64,000 bases of DNA from Enterovibrio norvegicus DSM 15893 (GCF_900115495.1 NZ_FOWR01000005.1:124001-188000); one strand, 5' to 3'. Numbered from the stretch's first letter, positions 17,220 through 26,651 are shown. Made by a program: numbers and translations. Notes: generated from the letters alone by a model not told the origin.

Positions 17220-20135
17220 TTACATATTTTCTTCTAATGCTTCTCGTTCTTTCTGCTTTTTACGGCTGATAGAGGTGACGCCAGTCGTCGTTGCATCGAG
17301 CAAATAGAGAATTGAGCGGTAGGGAATACCGCTGTGTCGCGTCAGGCCAATTTCACAGGTTCGGCTGTTGCTAAAACCTTTGGTGCAGCCTTCGGGTATT
17401 TGTTCTTTCAACGGTGCGGTTGCTGATGCATTCAACTCCGGGGTAAAAAAGCCTTTATCGCCTGCAAAGCCACAGCATTCAATGTGTTCAGGCACAACGA
17501 CATGTTTCGCGCATCGCTTGGCGACTTTTTCAAAGTTTTCCGCCAACCCCATACGGCGCGTGCTGCAGGTAATGTGCAGCATGACGGTGTCATCGATCGG
17601 CGTAATATCCAAATCATCAAACAAATACTGCATGATGAACTCTGACGGCTCGAACACGTCTAGGGGGAAAGTCAGCCCTTCAAGGGTCAGTTTTTTACAG
17701 GGACTGGTATCCATTAGGATTGGCCATTTACCCAATTCGCTGGCTTGCCACAGTGCAGCTTCAAGTCGGTAGCGTTTGTCTTTACTGATATCTATCATGC
17801 CTTTGCTGTCATACGGCATGCCGCAGCAAAGGTTGTTAACCTGTTTAGGCAGAACCACTTGATAGCCCGCGCGCTCTAGTAGTGACACGGTCACTTCGGT
17901 AAGGCTTCTTTCTTCCTTGCTGCCAACTTCATTGCCCATACTGCGACTGGCGCAAGAGGGGAAATACACCACTTTCTTTTGTCGACGCTCCGGGCTCGCT
18001 TTCAATCGATATGCATTGGGTGACGGAAAGGCAGCGTGCCATTCTGGCGTGCGTTGGTTTGTCAGGTTTCTCAGACCATTCACAGTCCTGTCTAACGCTT
18101 TCTCACCCAGTGTATTTTGAAGCAGCTGATTGGTTTTTAGGCTTATCTTGGTCAAGGATGTAACCGTTGAGAAATGCTTTGCAGTCCAACGCGCTATCGG
18201 CTGGTAGCTTTGGTATTTTTCGGTGCGGATCTGTTTAATTAAATCCCCGGTGTTTATGCCTACCGGACAGCGCTCTGCGCACAAACCCGTTGCGGCACAG
18301 GTATCGACACCCAAATAATCAAACGTCTTTTTCAACTCTGCTTTTTTGGCTTCGTCTGCATTCGGGGTGTTTTCGAGCCGCTGTAGCTCGCGATACAGCA
18401 CAATGCGTTGTCTCGGTGACAAGGACAAGGTTCTTGAGGGGCAAACCGCTTCACAGAAACCACATTCGATGCAGCGGTCAATTAAGTCATCGGCCTTGGG
18501 CATGGGTTTTAAGTGTGTGATGTGGGCGTTCGGATCGTCATTGATGATCACGCCTGGATTCAGCAAGCCATGAGGGTCAAACAGTGCCTTAATCCGTTTC
18601 ATTAAGCCGTAAGCATCTGAGCCCCATTCTAACTCCACATAGGGTGCCATATTGCGCCCAGTGCCATGCTCTGCTTTTAGAGAGCCTTGGTATTTCACAG
18701 CGACAAGTTGTGCCACTGCATCCATGAAATTACCGTAGCGTGTTATTTCACGTTGCTCATCAAACCCCTGGGTAAACACAAAGTGCAAATTCCCTTCAAG
18801 CGCATGACCAAAAATGATGGCTTCATGGTATTCAAAGTCGTCAAACAAGGTTTGTAGCTCACGTATTCCGTTTGCAAGGTGTTCAACGGGAAAGGCCACA
18901 TCTTCAATGATGACGGTGGTACCGGCTTCTCTTACAGCACCGACGGCAGGGAACATGCCTTTTCGGATCCCCCAAAGCGTGCCAACCGTATGCGCATCCG
19001 ACGTAAACGCCACTTGATAGGGAATGCTATATGCCGTCAATACATCCATGATGTGCTCGCATTGCGTCTTCAGCGTGTTTTCATCGCTGGCGCGCGATTC
19101 AATCAACAGGGCGCAATGCTCTAGATTCAACAGCGGCATGAAGTCAGGCATGCCGGCTTTATCGGCGACTGATCGAAGGGCGCGCCCATCCATCATTTCG
19201 ACGGAAGAGACGGGGCATTGCGATAAGGCTGTCACGGCGCGAGAGGCACTTTCAATATCTTCAAACACCATTAGCGCGGACGCTTTGTTCGGATGCTCAA
19301 TCACGGTGTTGTAAGTAATGTCAGCGATAAACCCGAGTGTTCCCTCAGAACCGACCATTAAATGGGTTAACACGTCGATCGGGTCGCTGAAATCAATCAG
19401 TGCATTTAACGCATAGCCTGTTGTGTTTTTTAGTCTGTATTTGTGTGCAATACGGGCTTTCAATTCTGGGTTGTTTGATACGTCCGTACACAGTTGCCGA
19501 ACGCCATCAATCAAATGGGCATGAGATGTCTTGAATGCGTCGATAGAGTCGGGGTTTTCCGTGTCCAACAGCGTACCGTCTTGAAATACGATCTTCATTG
19601 CTTCGACGGTTCTATACGTATTTTGCGCCGTGCCGCAACACATACCACTGGCATTGTTGGCGGCGATGCCACCAATTTTGCAACTGTTGATGGACGCAGG
19701 ATCAGGGCCGATCTTGCGTTGGAAAGGGGCGAGGTAGCGGTTCGCGTCTGCCCCGATTACGCCTGGCTGTAAACGAATCTGCTCCCCGTTATTGAGAATG
19801 TCATGATGTCGCCAGTTATCCGTCAGTGTAATTAATACAGAATCTGTGACAGCTTGGCCTGACAGGCTTGTTCCCGCAGCGCGAAAAGTAAAAGGAAAGG
19901 CAAAGTCGCTGCAGGTTTTGATGATAAACAGAATGTCACCAAGATCGTCAGCTTGGACAATCACCTGTGGGATTAATCGATAAAAGCTCGCATCTGTGCC
20001 ATACGCTAATCGCTTTGCTTCATCTGTAATGACACGAGATTCAGGTAAGCGTTGTCGTAACGTGGTGAGCAAGGGTGCGAGGGCACGTTTGCTTTGTTGT
20101 TCTTGTTCTTTTTGCGATTCTCGCGTGTTACTCAT
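17220..20135 (-). CDS. D-lactate dehydrogenase Dld-II type, FAD and Fe-S
   Basis: 971 residues from the ATG at 20135, which overlaps the lldG stop as ATGA. Domains in order: FAD_binding_4 (TFRAAGTSLSGQAV), FAD-oxidase C-terminal domain (EHGTGRNMAPYVE), two ferredoxin motifs (CIECGFCEAVCP and CAATGLCAERCP), and two CCG Cys-rich halves (CCGMPYDSKG and CCGFAGDKGFF). This is the layout of Shewanella Dld-II, a membrane-associated respiratory enzyme that oxidises D-lactate to pyruvate and passes electrons toward quinone. Other FAD/Fe-S 2-hydroxyacid dehydrogenases share the fold, but the lldEFG neighbours support D-lactate. It is the last gene of a four-gene translationally coupled operon. Confidence 0.92.
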   Translation of the reverse strand: MSNTRESQKEQEQQSKRALAPLLTTLRQRLPESRVITDEAKRLAYGTDASFYRLIPQVIVQADDLGDILFIIKTCSDFAFPFTFRAAGTSLSGQAVTDSVLITLTDNWRHHDILNNGEQIRLQPGVIGADANRYLAPFQRKIGPDPASINSCKIGGIAANNASGMCCGTAQNTYRTVEAMKIVFQDGTLLDTENPDSIDAFKTSHAHLIDGVRQLCTDVSNNPELKARIAHKYRLKNTTGYALNALIDFSDPIDVLTHLMVGSEGTLGFIADITYNTVIEHPNKASALMVFEDIESASRAVTALSQCPVSSVEMMDGRALRSVADKAGMPDFMPLLNLEHCALLIESRASDENTLKTQCEHIMDVLTAYSIPYQVAFTSDAHTVGTLWGIRKGMFPAVGAVREAGTTVIIEDVAFPVEHLANGIRELQTLFDDFEYHEAIIFGHALEGNLHFVFTQGFDEQREITRYGNFMDAVAQLVAVKYQGSLKAEHGTGRNMAPYVELEWGSDAYGLMKRIKALFDPHGLLNPGVIINDDPNAHITHLKPMPKADDLIDRCIECGFCEAVCPSRTLSLSPRQRIVLYRELQRLENTPNADEAKKAELKKTFDYLGVDTCAATGLCAERCPVGINTGDLIKQIRTEKYQSYQPIARWTAKHFSTVTSLTKISLKTNQLLQNTLGEKALDRTVNGLRNLTNQRTPEWHAAFPSPNAYRLKASPERRQKKVVYFPSCASRSMGNEVGSKEERSLTEVTVSLLERAGYQVVLPKQVNNLCCGMPYDSKGMIDISKDKRYRLEAALWQASELGKWPILMDTSPCKKLTLEGLTFPLDVFEPSEFIMQYLFDDLDITPIDDTVMLHITCSTRRMGLAENFEKVAKRCAKHVVVPEHIECCGFAGDKGFFTPELNASATAPLKEQIPEGCTKGFSNSRTCEIGLTRHSGIPYRSILYLLDATTTGVTSISRKKQKEREALEENM

Positions 20136-20887
20136 GGTTGCTCCTTCACCACAAAAACAATGAGGCGCTTGGGTCCGTGTGCGCCGTAGGCCAGCGTTTG
20201 TTGTATGTCTGCTGTTTTTGATGGCCCAGAAATCAGTAAAAGGTTGGTCAATGGATCTTCTGACCAGTTTGCCCTTGTCCAAGTGGCGGTTTCCATCAGT
20301 GCGCCAAAATTTGCGACGATGTCGCGCTCACGGATGATAGCAATGTGCATAGGCGGAACCAGTGATAAAGCTCTCGGTTCTTCTTCGCCCGTTAACAATA
20401 CCAAGGTACCTGTGTCTGCAATCGCGTCTGGGCACACAGACAAACCTGCTTCGATGTCATGAAATAACGCCGATTTAAAGGTCTCTATGTCTTGGTCATA
20501 TTTCGTCACAGTCATGGTAGGACAAGCCGCATTGAGGGCACTGGCCAATGAATTTGTTTTCCCTACCACCAATCGAGACACCGATTCTGCATTCAAACAG
20601 TCAACGAGCGCAGATTCTAATGCGTTCGCTTCAATGTGATGTACTTCAGCATGGCTAGCAGCGATTGTATCTCTCAAGCGCGCGCTTAACATGTCACGAT
20701 TGTCTGAATGCCAAGGTTGCCAGTTGATAGATTGTTCCGCGCATTGGGAGGCTCCGTCAGTAGGCTTATCGATGAAGGCTGACTTGCTGGCATTTAAACG
20801 AGAAAAGATACGTGCACGCGCCGTTGATTCTGATGCAATAGATTCTGATGCGATAGGTGCTGATTTAGAGGATGCTGACGAACTCAT
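20132..20887 (-). CDS. lldG: L-lactate oxidation subunit LldG/LutC (LUD domain)
   Basis: 251 residues. The LUD domain fills the C-terminal two thirds (SVCPDAIADTGTLVLLTGEEEPRALSLVPPMHIAIIRERDIV), ending GAHGPKRLIVFVVKEQP. LldEFG (LutABC) oxidises L-lactate to pyruvate with iron-sulfur clusters; LldG is the small LUD subunit without cluster motifs. The first 25 residues are low-complexity (ASESIASEST), encoded by a 15-base imperfect tandem repeat near 20826-20855, and are not part of the conserved fold. The start overlaps the lldF stop and its stop overlaps the dld start, so translation is coupled on both sides. Confidence 0.92.
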   Translation of the reverse strand: MSSSASSKSAPIASESIASESTARARIFSRLNASKSAFIDKPTDGASQCAEQSINWQPWHSDNRDMLSARLRDTIAASHAEVHHIEANALESALVDCLNAESVSRLVVGKTNSLASALNAACPTMTVTKYDQDIETFKSALFHDIEAGLSVCPDAIADTGTLVLLTGEEEPRALSLVPPMHIAIIRERDIVANFGALMETATWTRANWSEDPLTNLLLISGPSKTADIQQTLAYGAHGPKRLIVFVVKEQP

Positions 20888-22329
20888 TGCGTGTCTCCTT
20901 CATCTTTCGCTTTTGCCTTTTGCGCAAGCAAGGTTTTCAATGAGGTTTTAGCGAGTGTTGGCTTCACACGGCATTGCGTCCAGTTCCCGATGTGATGAGG
21001 AATCAAGCCATTCATGTGACGGGCTGTATCTAATGCGCCGTGATAAACGGAAGGGTGCGTCGCAGCAAATGCAAAGCCCTTTATGGCCGCTTTCTCTATG
21101 GCGTTCTTCCCTGCGTCTTGTCCTTTCAGCGGCGCGTGGTTCGCTTGGGCTTTGTTTTTCGATTCCTGACGTAACCGTTGTAACAATGCAGGGATAGGAA
21201 TACGAACAGGACACACTTCTTCACATGCACCGCAAAGGCTGGATGCGGTAATCAAAGACTGGGTTTCTTTGATGCCTATCAGATGTGGAGAGATGATCTT
21301 GCCAATCGGGCCCGGATACACAGTCCCATATGCGTGGCCGCCAATGCGCGTATACACGGGACAATGATTCATGCACGCGCCGCAACGGATACATTGCAGG
21401 GTTTTACGCAATTCCTCGTCTTGATAGGCCTGAGAGCGACCATTATCAAGCAACACCAAATGTACCTGCTTAGGCCCATCGTGCTCGTGATGTTTACGGG
21501 GCCCACTGATCATATTGAAATAGGTCGTGATGGCTTGCCCCGTCGCGGAACGTGTTAATGCGCTGTAGAGCGGGGGAATGTCACTCAGACACTCCACGAC
21601 CTTCTCAATACCTGTGATAGCGATATGAACGTCAGGAATCGTGGTACACATTCTTCCATTGCCTTCATTTTCGACTAAACACAGTGTGCCGGTTTCAGCG
21701 ACAGCAAAGTTAACGCCTGACACGCCAATTTCAGCGTCTTCGAAGGCATTACGAAGCATTTCTCGTCCCGTTTGGATCAGAGAATCAACGTCTGTCGTGG
21801 GAGCAAAACCATCAATATTGTGTTCGAACGTGTCTGATACTTGTTGTTTGTTTTTATGGATGGCAGGCATGATGATATGTGAAGGCGTATCGCCATCGAG
21901 TTGGACAATGTATTCGCCCATGTCGCTTTCTAAGCAGCGGATGCCACGTTTTTCCATGTCATGATTAAGGCCAATTTCCTCACTCACCATGGATTTTCCT
22001 TTTACGAGCAATTGCGCGCATTGTTCTTGGGCTATTTCCGCAAAGATATGATTTGCTTGCTCTGCATTTTCTGCCCAATGCACCTGAATACCATTTCGAA
22101 TGCAGTTGGCTTCAAGTTGTTCCAACAGCTCAGGCAGCTTTTTCAGACAACGTTGTCGAATCGATTCGGCGAGATCGCGCACCGCTTTTTCTTCGTCAGC
22201 ATCAGGGAACGCGTCTTTGCGTTTATGTCGAAGGTAATCCATCGCTCCATGGAAGTTTAGACGCAGTTCCTTATCGGCGAGGGCATCTTGTGCTTGTGGG
22301 TGAAACATCTCAGGTTGGGAATGACTCAT
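20884..22329 (-). CDS. lldF: L-lactate oxidation iron-sulfur subunit LldF/LutB
   Basis: 481 residues. An N-terminal LUD domain (VSGVNFAVAETGTLCLVENEGNGR) is followed by a bis-[4Fe-4S] ferredoxin segment, CIRCGACMNHCPVY and CGACEEVCPVRIPI (about residues 310-370), and a DUF3390-type C-terminus. This subunit carries electrons within the LldEFG L-lactate dehydrogenase complex. The length and motif order match LutB/YkgF. Start and stop overlap lldE and lldG by four bases (ATGA), showing tight translational coupling. All cluster cysteines are present. Confidence 0.95.
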   Translation of the reverse strand: MSHSQPEMFHPQAQDALADKELRLNFHGAMDYLRHKRKDAFPDADEEKAVRDLAESIRQRCLKKLPELLEQLEANCIRNGIQVHWAENAEQANHIFAEIAQEQCAQLLVKGKSMVSEEIGLNHDMEKRGIRCLESDMGEYIVQLDGDTPSHIIMPAIHKNKQQVSDTFEHNIDGFAPTTDVDSLIQTGREMLRNAFEDAEIGVSGVNFAVAETGTLCLVENEGNGRMCTTIPDVHIAITGIEKVVECLSDIPPLYSALTRSATGQAITTYFNMISGPRKHHEHDGPKQVHLVLLDNGRSQAYQDEELRKTLQCIRCGACMNHCPVYTRIGGHAYGTVYPGPIGKIISPHLIGIKETQSLITASSLCGACEEVCPVRIPIPALLQRLRQESKNKAQANHAPLKGQDAGKNAIEKAAIKGFAFAATHPSVYHGALDTARHMNGLIPHHIGNWTQCRVKPTLAKTSLKTLLAQKAKAKDEGDTQ

Positions 22330-23141
22330 GCGTTCACTCCACGGTGTTTTGCGTTCTGGCTGTATGCCTCTGATGAAGCTTCATGGCTTTTTAATCGCTC
22401 AGCGAGAAAGCGGGCGATGTGTTTCCCTTTGAATGGTTGTCTCTGGTATTCGAGCGCGCCGTTGATGTTCAACATGCATCCCCAATCAGCACTAACAAGT
22501 TGCTCTGCACCCGTGTTGAGAATATGTCGGGTTTTATCATCCACCATGGCTTCACTGATATTGGGGTGCTTGATAGAAAACGTACCACCAAATCCGCAGC
22601 ATTCTTCTTCATAATCTGCCGACGTCACGTTCACGTTAGAGAGTTGACTGAGTAAATGTGCTGTATGCGTGTGAACGTTCATTTCACGCCGCGCTGCGCA
22701 AGAGGTATGCACAACAACAGATGTGGCGTCGCCTTTATCCGCTAATTGAACATGGCATACGCTGGTAAGGAACTCGGTAAATTCAAAGACACGCTCTGAA
22801 AAAGCGAGAGCGTGCTGGTGCAGGGGATGATCACGAAAGATCCTCGGGTAATGATGCACCATCATTCCGCCACATGAGCCAGAAAGGATGACGATAGGAA
22901 TCGGCTCGGGAAACAACGACATTTGATGCTCAGCGACAGTGCGTGCTTCTTCGGTATAACCTGACGTGTAAGCAGGCTGACCACAACAGGTTTGTTTAGG
23001 CACATATTCCACCTCAATGCCTAACTGCTCAAGCAGTGCAACGGCATCAATCCCTGTTTCGGGGTCAAACATATCAACAAGACATGTTGCGTAGAGATAG
23101 ACCTTGTTAGGTTTATGCGGATAGATCCGAGAAATGTGCAT
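22326..23141 (-). CDS. lldE: L-lactate oxidation Cys-rich subunit LldE/LutA
   Basis: 271 residues, first gene of the lldEFG-dld operon. Two CCG domains are visible: TCCGQPAYTSGY at about residue 52 and ECCGFGGTFSIKH at about residue 184, with partner cysteines in YATCLVD and SGSCGGM / HTSCAARRE. Such pairs bind a non-cubane iron-sulfur cluster in heterodisulfide-reductase-like proteins. AAGGATG precedes the ATG at 23141. The promoter must lie in the 180-base gap shared with the divergent LysR gene. The first nine residues (HISRIYPHK) exceed the usual YkgE/LutA start slightly. Confidence 0.94.
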   Translation of the reverse strand: MHISRIYPHKPNKVYLYATCLVDMFDPETGIDAVALLEQLGIEVEYVPKQTCCGQPAYTSGYTEEARTVAEHQMSLFPEPIPIVILSGSCGGMMVHHYPRIFRDHPLHQHALAFSERVFEFTEFLTSVCHVQLADKGDATSVVVHTSCAARREMNVHTHTAHLLSQLSNVNVTSADYEEECCGFGGTFSIKHPNISEAMVDDKTRHILNTGAEQLVSADWGCMLNINGALEYQRQPFKGKHIARFLAERLKSHEASSEAYSQNAKHRGVNA

Positions 23142-23182
23142 GTATCATCCTTATACATCTAAACATTTATACCCAAACAGCC

Positions 23183-23199
23183 TGAACCTTTATTGTTCA
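23183..23199. promoter_or_regulatory. Candidate LysR operator between lldE and its regulator
   Basis: An inverted repeat TGAAC-N7-GTTCA lies in the divergent intergenic region 42 bases upstream of the lldE start. A direct repeat TGGCATT is found nearer the LysR gene (about 23263 and 23279). LysR proteins usually bind such imperfect dyads between themselves and their target. Confidence 0.4.
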
Positions 23200-23320
23200 T
23201 GTTTGATAGTTACGTACTGTGACAGAGCGCGGCTTCATACGATCAATTCAGCTTAGAAGATTGGCATTGGCGAATAAATGGCATTAAATGAATTAATTCT
23301 TTCCAAAAAGCGAATAATAA

Positions 23321-24271
23321 ATGAAAGCAGATGATGTGATTTTGTTTGCCAACGTTGCCGAGCTTGGCTCATTCAAGTTGGCAGCTGAAAAATACGATTT
23401 GGCGTATTCCGTTGTCAGTAAGCGTATTCGTCGATTGGAAGATGATCTGAACGTCCAGTTATTGCACCGAACGACCCGGAAACTTTCTCTCACTGAAGCG
23501 GGTGTTTCACTGCTTCCAACCGCAAAGCAGATGGCACTCCTCACACAAGATGCTGTTCAATCCGTATCAACGATACGCGAGACAATGAAAGGGCACTTAC
23601 AGGTCTCAGTGCCCACCATTTCTGGTGATTTACTCTTGGCGGAATGTATTGCTGATTTTTGCCATCAACATCCAGGGCTGAACATTGATGTGACTTTGAG
23701 TAATCGGTTTGTGGATTTGATCGATGAAGGGTTCGACCTTGCCATTCGAACGGGCTATCTCGAAGATTCCAGTTTGATCGCGCGTCACCTTATCGATTCG
23801 CAATGGATTGTATGCGCGTCACCCACGTATTTGGAACGGTGCGGACAGCCATCAAGCCCTGATGCGCTGGTGGATCATAATTGTCTGCATTACACCTATC
23901 AATCTACGGGCGCAGCGGATTGGGAATTCTTCTCTGACGATAAAATGGATAACATCGTCTCTCAGCCCACTTATAAAGGTCAGGGCAAAGAGAAGCGTAT
24001 TGTTAGGGTGTCCGGTAACTTCTCCACAAATAACGCGGCTGCGTTACGCAAAGCGGCGCTGGCGGGGTATGGCATAGTCTATGTGCCAAGGTGTTTGGTG
24101 TACCACGATTTACTCAACAGCGGCTTGATCGATATTTTCCCGTCACTCGTTGCCAAGCGGCTAGGGATTTATGCCATTTACCCGTTTACGCGCCATCCTT
24201 CCAACAAGGTAAAAATGCTGATTGAACATGTTCGCGACAAATACCAATCTATGTCGCATTACTTCTTATGA
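23321..24271 (+). CDS. LysR-family regulator divergent from the lactate operon
   Basis: 316 residues. The N-terminal winged helix-turn-helix is typical (ILFANVAELGSFKLAAEKYDLAYSVVSKRIRRLEDDLNVQLLHRTTRKLSLTEAG shortened here to its role, residues 5-60). The effector domain follows with the LysR substrate-binding pattern (GHLQVSVPTISGDLLL, DEGFDLAIRTGYLEDSSL, NNAAALRKAALAGYGIVYVP). Position and orientation suggest that it activates lldEFG-dld in response to lactate, as LysR regulators usually control a divergent neighbour; this is inference. Many bacteria use GntR-type LldR here instead. The ATG has only a weak upstream purine stretch. A terminator lies 33 bases past the stop. Confidence 0.88.
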   Translation: MKADDVILFANVAELGSFKLAAEKYDLAYSVVSKRIRRLEDDLNVQLLHRTTRKLSLTEAGVSLLPTAKQMALLTQDAVQSVSTIRETMKGHLQVSVPTISGDLLLAECIADFCHQHPGLNIDVTLSNRFVDLIDEGFDLAIRTGYLEDSSLIARHLIDSQWIVCASPTYLERCGQPSSPDALVDHNCLHYTYQSTGAADWEFFSDDKMDNIVSQPTYKGQGKEKRIVRVSGNFSTNNAAALRKAALAGYGIVYVPRCLVYHDLLNSGLIDIFPSLVAKRLGIYAIYPFTRHPSNKVKMLIEHVRDKYQSMSHYFL

Positions 24272-24303
24272 TCACATCACGCCGTTAAGCGAAAAACACC
24301 ATT

Positions 24304-24332
24304 AAAAAACCGCCAACAAGGCGGTTTTTTAA
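24304..24332. terminator. Bidirectional rho-independent terminator
   Basis: AAAAAACCGCC / GGCGGTTTTTT with loop AACAA, between the convergent LysR and HDOD genes. Confidence 0.9.
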
Positions 24333-24361
24333 TGGTCGGCAACAAGTGCGTGACTGAATCT

Positions 24362-25186
24362 CTAAAGCAATTGATTCGCCATGTCTTTACCGATGCCACG
24401 ATTATTATTAATGAGCTCAATTAAGTCCTCATTCAACCCAAGCATGCTGTATTCAAGCTGGTGATTAAGCCATGTGCGTTTGTCATCACCTTCCGCGAGA
24501 TCATCCCACTCTTGGTCGGTTTTACGACAAAGGTTAATGATGGCGGCAAGTTGTGAAAAATTATCGCCCTGTACGGCACCAAATTGATTTTCAATGGCAT
24601 CTATCAAAACATCTGAAAACTTCCAGGTCTTGGCAAGTTGACCGCCAAGTTGAGCGCTGTCGGTATCGAGCACGATTTGTTGCGCCTCTGGCTTGGTTTT
24701 ACCCGCTTCCATGTGCAGTTCAACTTTCTGCGCTTTGTCGGGGTAAACGGTATATATCAGGAGATCACCGATGTTATGTAACATACCCGCGGTAAATGCT
24801 TCGTTTTGGTCAATTTTTAGTTCTTTAGCAATGACTTTACTCAGGGTAGCCACTTCAAATGTCGTGCTCCAGAAACTATTGGGGTCGAGACCCTCAATTT
24901 TAGGGAAGGCACTCATCAACGCAGATGCCGTTACCAATGTGCGGATGGGACCAAGCCCTAATCGAACAACCGCATCGTCGACTGATGACACTGTTCTGCC
25001 TCGTCCAAAGTGGGCCGAATTAGACATTCTTAGTACTCTGGCACTAATGACTTGTTCGAGAGAAATTTTTTGAGCGATCTGGTTAAGATCTGAGCTTTCG
25101 CTGTTCACCAAATTCATTAATTCTTGAACGACTTTGGGGATTTTTGGAAGCTTATCTACATGGGCAAGTAACGATTGGTTAGACAT
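24362..25186 (-). CDS. HDOD-domain signalling protein
   Basis: 274 residues from the ATG at 25186, chosen because GGAG lies six bases upstream; a TTG two codons earlier is the alternative. The whole protein is one HDOD domain, an inactive-looking relative of HD phosphohydrolases: LPKIPKVVQELMNLV at the start, QVISARVLRMSNSAHFG, DAVVRLGLGPIRTLVTASAL, and the remnant GMLHNIGDLLIY where active HD enzymes have HDIG. HDOD proteins act in signalling, often with c-di-GMP or chemotaxis systems, by protein-protein contact. No output domain is attached. It is a single gene. Confidence 0.85.
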   Translation of the reverse strand: MSNQSLLAHVDKLPKIPKVVQELMNLVNSESSDLNQIAQKISLEQVISARVLRMSNSAHFGRGRTVSSVDDAVVRLGLGPIRTLVTASALMSAFPKIEGLDPNSFWSTTFEVATLSKVIAKELKIDQNEAFTAGMLHNIGDLLIYTVYPDKAQKVELHMEAGKTKPEAQQIVLDTDSAQLGGQLAKTWKFSDVLIDAIENQFGAVQGDNFSQLAAIINLCRKTDQEWDDLAEGDDKRTWLNHQLEYSMLGLNEDLIELINNNRGIGKDMANQLL

Positions 25187-25280
25187 ATTCAACTCCAGCG
25201 CGGGTAACTTAAGTTAAATATAGAACATCGTCTCAGAAATGTTAGCCACAATTCAAAAGTAAGACATTGAACAGTAAACA

Positions 25281-25304
25281 AAACCCCGTGGTATACGGGG
25301 TTCA
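25281..25304 (-). terminator. Rho-independent terminator of the DUF3581 gene
   Basis: AACCCCGT / ACGGGGTT stem; on the minus strand it is followed by TTGTTT. It lies 20 bases past the stop at 25323. Confidence 0.7.
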
Positions 25305-25322
25305 ATACGTTAAAACAAATAC

Positions 25323-26042
25323 TTAGGCAGGAAGTGCTGAGAGGAACTCTGATTTGCGGCTGTTAAATTTCTCGACTAAATCCTCAACGGCTCCAGTTTC
25401 AAACGCTTTTAATCCGCTACACACCATTTTTTTCTTGCCTTCGCCAATGACTTCACCATTTTCTTTAAAACAAAAAGACAGGGTGACAGTGCCGCGCTTT
25501 CCCGCTACGTCCATACGAGAGTCGGTCAACTCAACCGTTGGAGATTGGAAATCAAGATGGTGGAAACTCAGTTCCATGCTCTCGTAAATCACGAGCGGGC
25601 GATCAGGGTTAATCATCATGCCTGACGCTTCCATCAAAGGCACCATGATGTGAGGGAAGTTCATGCCAGAAAACTTCACGTAGTTCTCGGCAACCTTCGC
25701 AGCAAGTGCTTCGTTTTTAATGTTTTCGCCAGAACGTGCCATGGTGAGATAACATTTGTCATTACAATCAACCACTGACAGGTTTCCGCTTTCGCCTTCT
25801 TTAATTTCAAGGCCGAGGTTATCTGAAATCATGCCTGCAAACGAAATGTGCATATTCTGACTAATACCCGCCTTCGCGAGTAATACAGAAAACAGCAAAT
25901 CACCCGGGACACAGAAGCGTTTTGATTCTTCGTCGTGGATAGGGTTGAAGTCACCCGCAACCAATTTGGCGAAATGGCTTGCTTGACGGCGAGTGAAAAC
26001 AAATTGACCGTTTTCTAAGTTGTAATAGTTAGTTAGCTGCAT
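25323..26042 (-). CDS. DUF3581 family protein, hotdog/MaoC-like
   Basis: 239 residues from the ATG at 26042 (the conserved part starts with NYYNLENGQFVFTRRQASHFAK). An upstream ATG in frame is possible, and the nearest AAGGAAG is 16 bases away, so the start is moderately sure. AGDFNPIHDEES resembles the hydratase motif of MaoC-like hotdog enzymes, where Asp and His are catalytic. A second half (SMELSFHHLDFQSPTVELTDSRMDVAGKRGTVTLSF) could be a second hotdog. DUF3581 is typical of marine gamma-proteobacteria and has no assigned function; the motif hints at acyl-thioester chemistry or binding. It stands alone with its own terminator. Confidence 0.8.
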   Translation of the reverse strand: MQLTNYYNLENGQFVFTRRQASHFAKLVAGDFNPIHDEESKRFCVPGDLLFSVLLAKAGISQNMHISFAGMISDNLGLEIKEGESGNLSVVDCNDKCYLTMARSGENIKNEALAAKVAENYVKFSGMNFPHIMVPLMEASGMMINPDRPLVIYESMELSFHHLDFQSPTVELTDSRMDVAGKRGTVTLSFCFKENGEVIGEGKKKMVCSGLKAFETGAVEDLVEKFNSRKSEFLSALPA

Positions 26043-26201
26043 GATAAAGAAATTAAATCTTCCTTTGTTAATCTTGTCGGGCATTGTAACTGAGTGATAA
26101 GACATGAATGGTCTAGCCAGTTACGGATACCTATAGGCTGACGGCATTATCGTTATAAATCTGTACATATTGTAAGACTTGATATGCGTTGTAAGCGTCA
26201 G

Positions 26202-26651
26202 CTAAAGAATATGGCCTTGGTATATCCCATTAAATGCCCTCTTCTGGAAAGCAGGCACCATGGATTGAGGGAAAAATAACAGGTCTTGAAGCTGGTCTAA
26301 AGGCATCCAAACACTGCCTATCTGATCTTTGTCTAATTGAGACGGCGTTTCTATTGTTTGGAATCCGTTTGCTTCCACAAACAATTCTATTTGATGTAGA
26401 TGCTCTGGCAGATAGGTTGTCTCCAGTTTGTCAGCAATGACCTCTCGTACAAAGAGAATATCCCCCATTGTGGCTGTACCGCCTGTTTCCTCAAGAAGTT
26501 CGCGCGCAAACGCCTGATCCAGCGTTTCATTATGTTGAATACCGCCACCAGGAATGATGTACCAAAGGCCGCGTTCATCTCTATGTTCTGCCAATAGAAT
26601 TTTATCGTCTTGATAGCAAACGGCTCTGACCGATACCCGCAGTGATTTCAT
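26202..26651 (-). CDS. NUDIX hydrolase
   Basis: 149 residues from the ATG at 26651 (AAAGGA upstream); the longer open frame has no better start. The NUDIX box is complete: GGGIQHNETLDQAFARELLE followed by ETGG, giving G-x5-E-x7-REL-x-EE, with the Mg-binding glutamates present. The N-terminal strand SVRAVCYQDDKILLAEHRDERGLWYIIPGGG is typical. Such enzymes cleave nucleoside diphosphates linked to another group (X); the substrate cannot be told from sequence. The C-terminal MPLDQLQDLLFFPQSM supports a sanitising-type NUDIX enzyme. It is monocistronic. Confidence 0.88.
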   Translation of the reverse strand: MKSLRVSVRAVCYQDDKILLAEHRDERGLWYIIPGGGIQHNETLDQAFARELLEETGGTATMGDILFVREVIADKLETTYLPEHLHQIELFVEANGFQTIETPSQLDKDQIGSVWMPLDQLQDLLFFPQSMVPAFQKRAFNGIYQGHIL

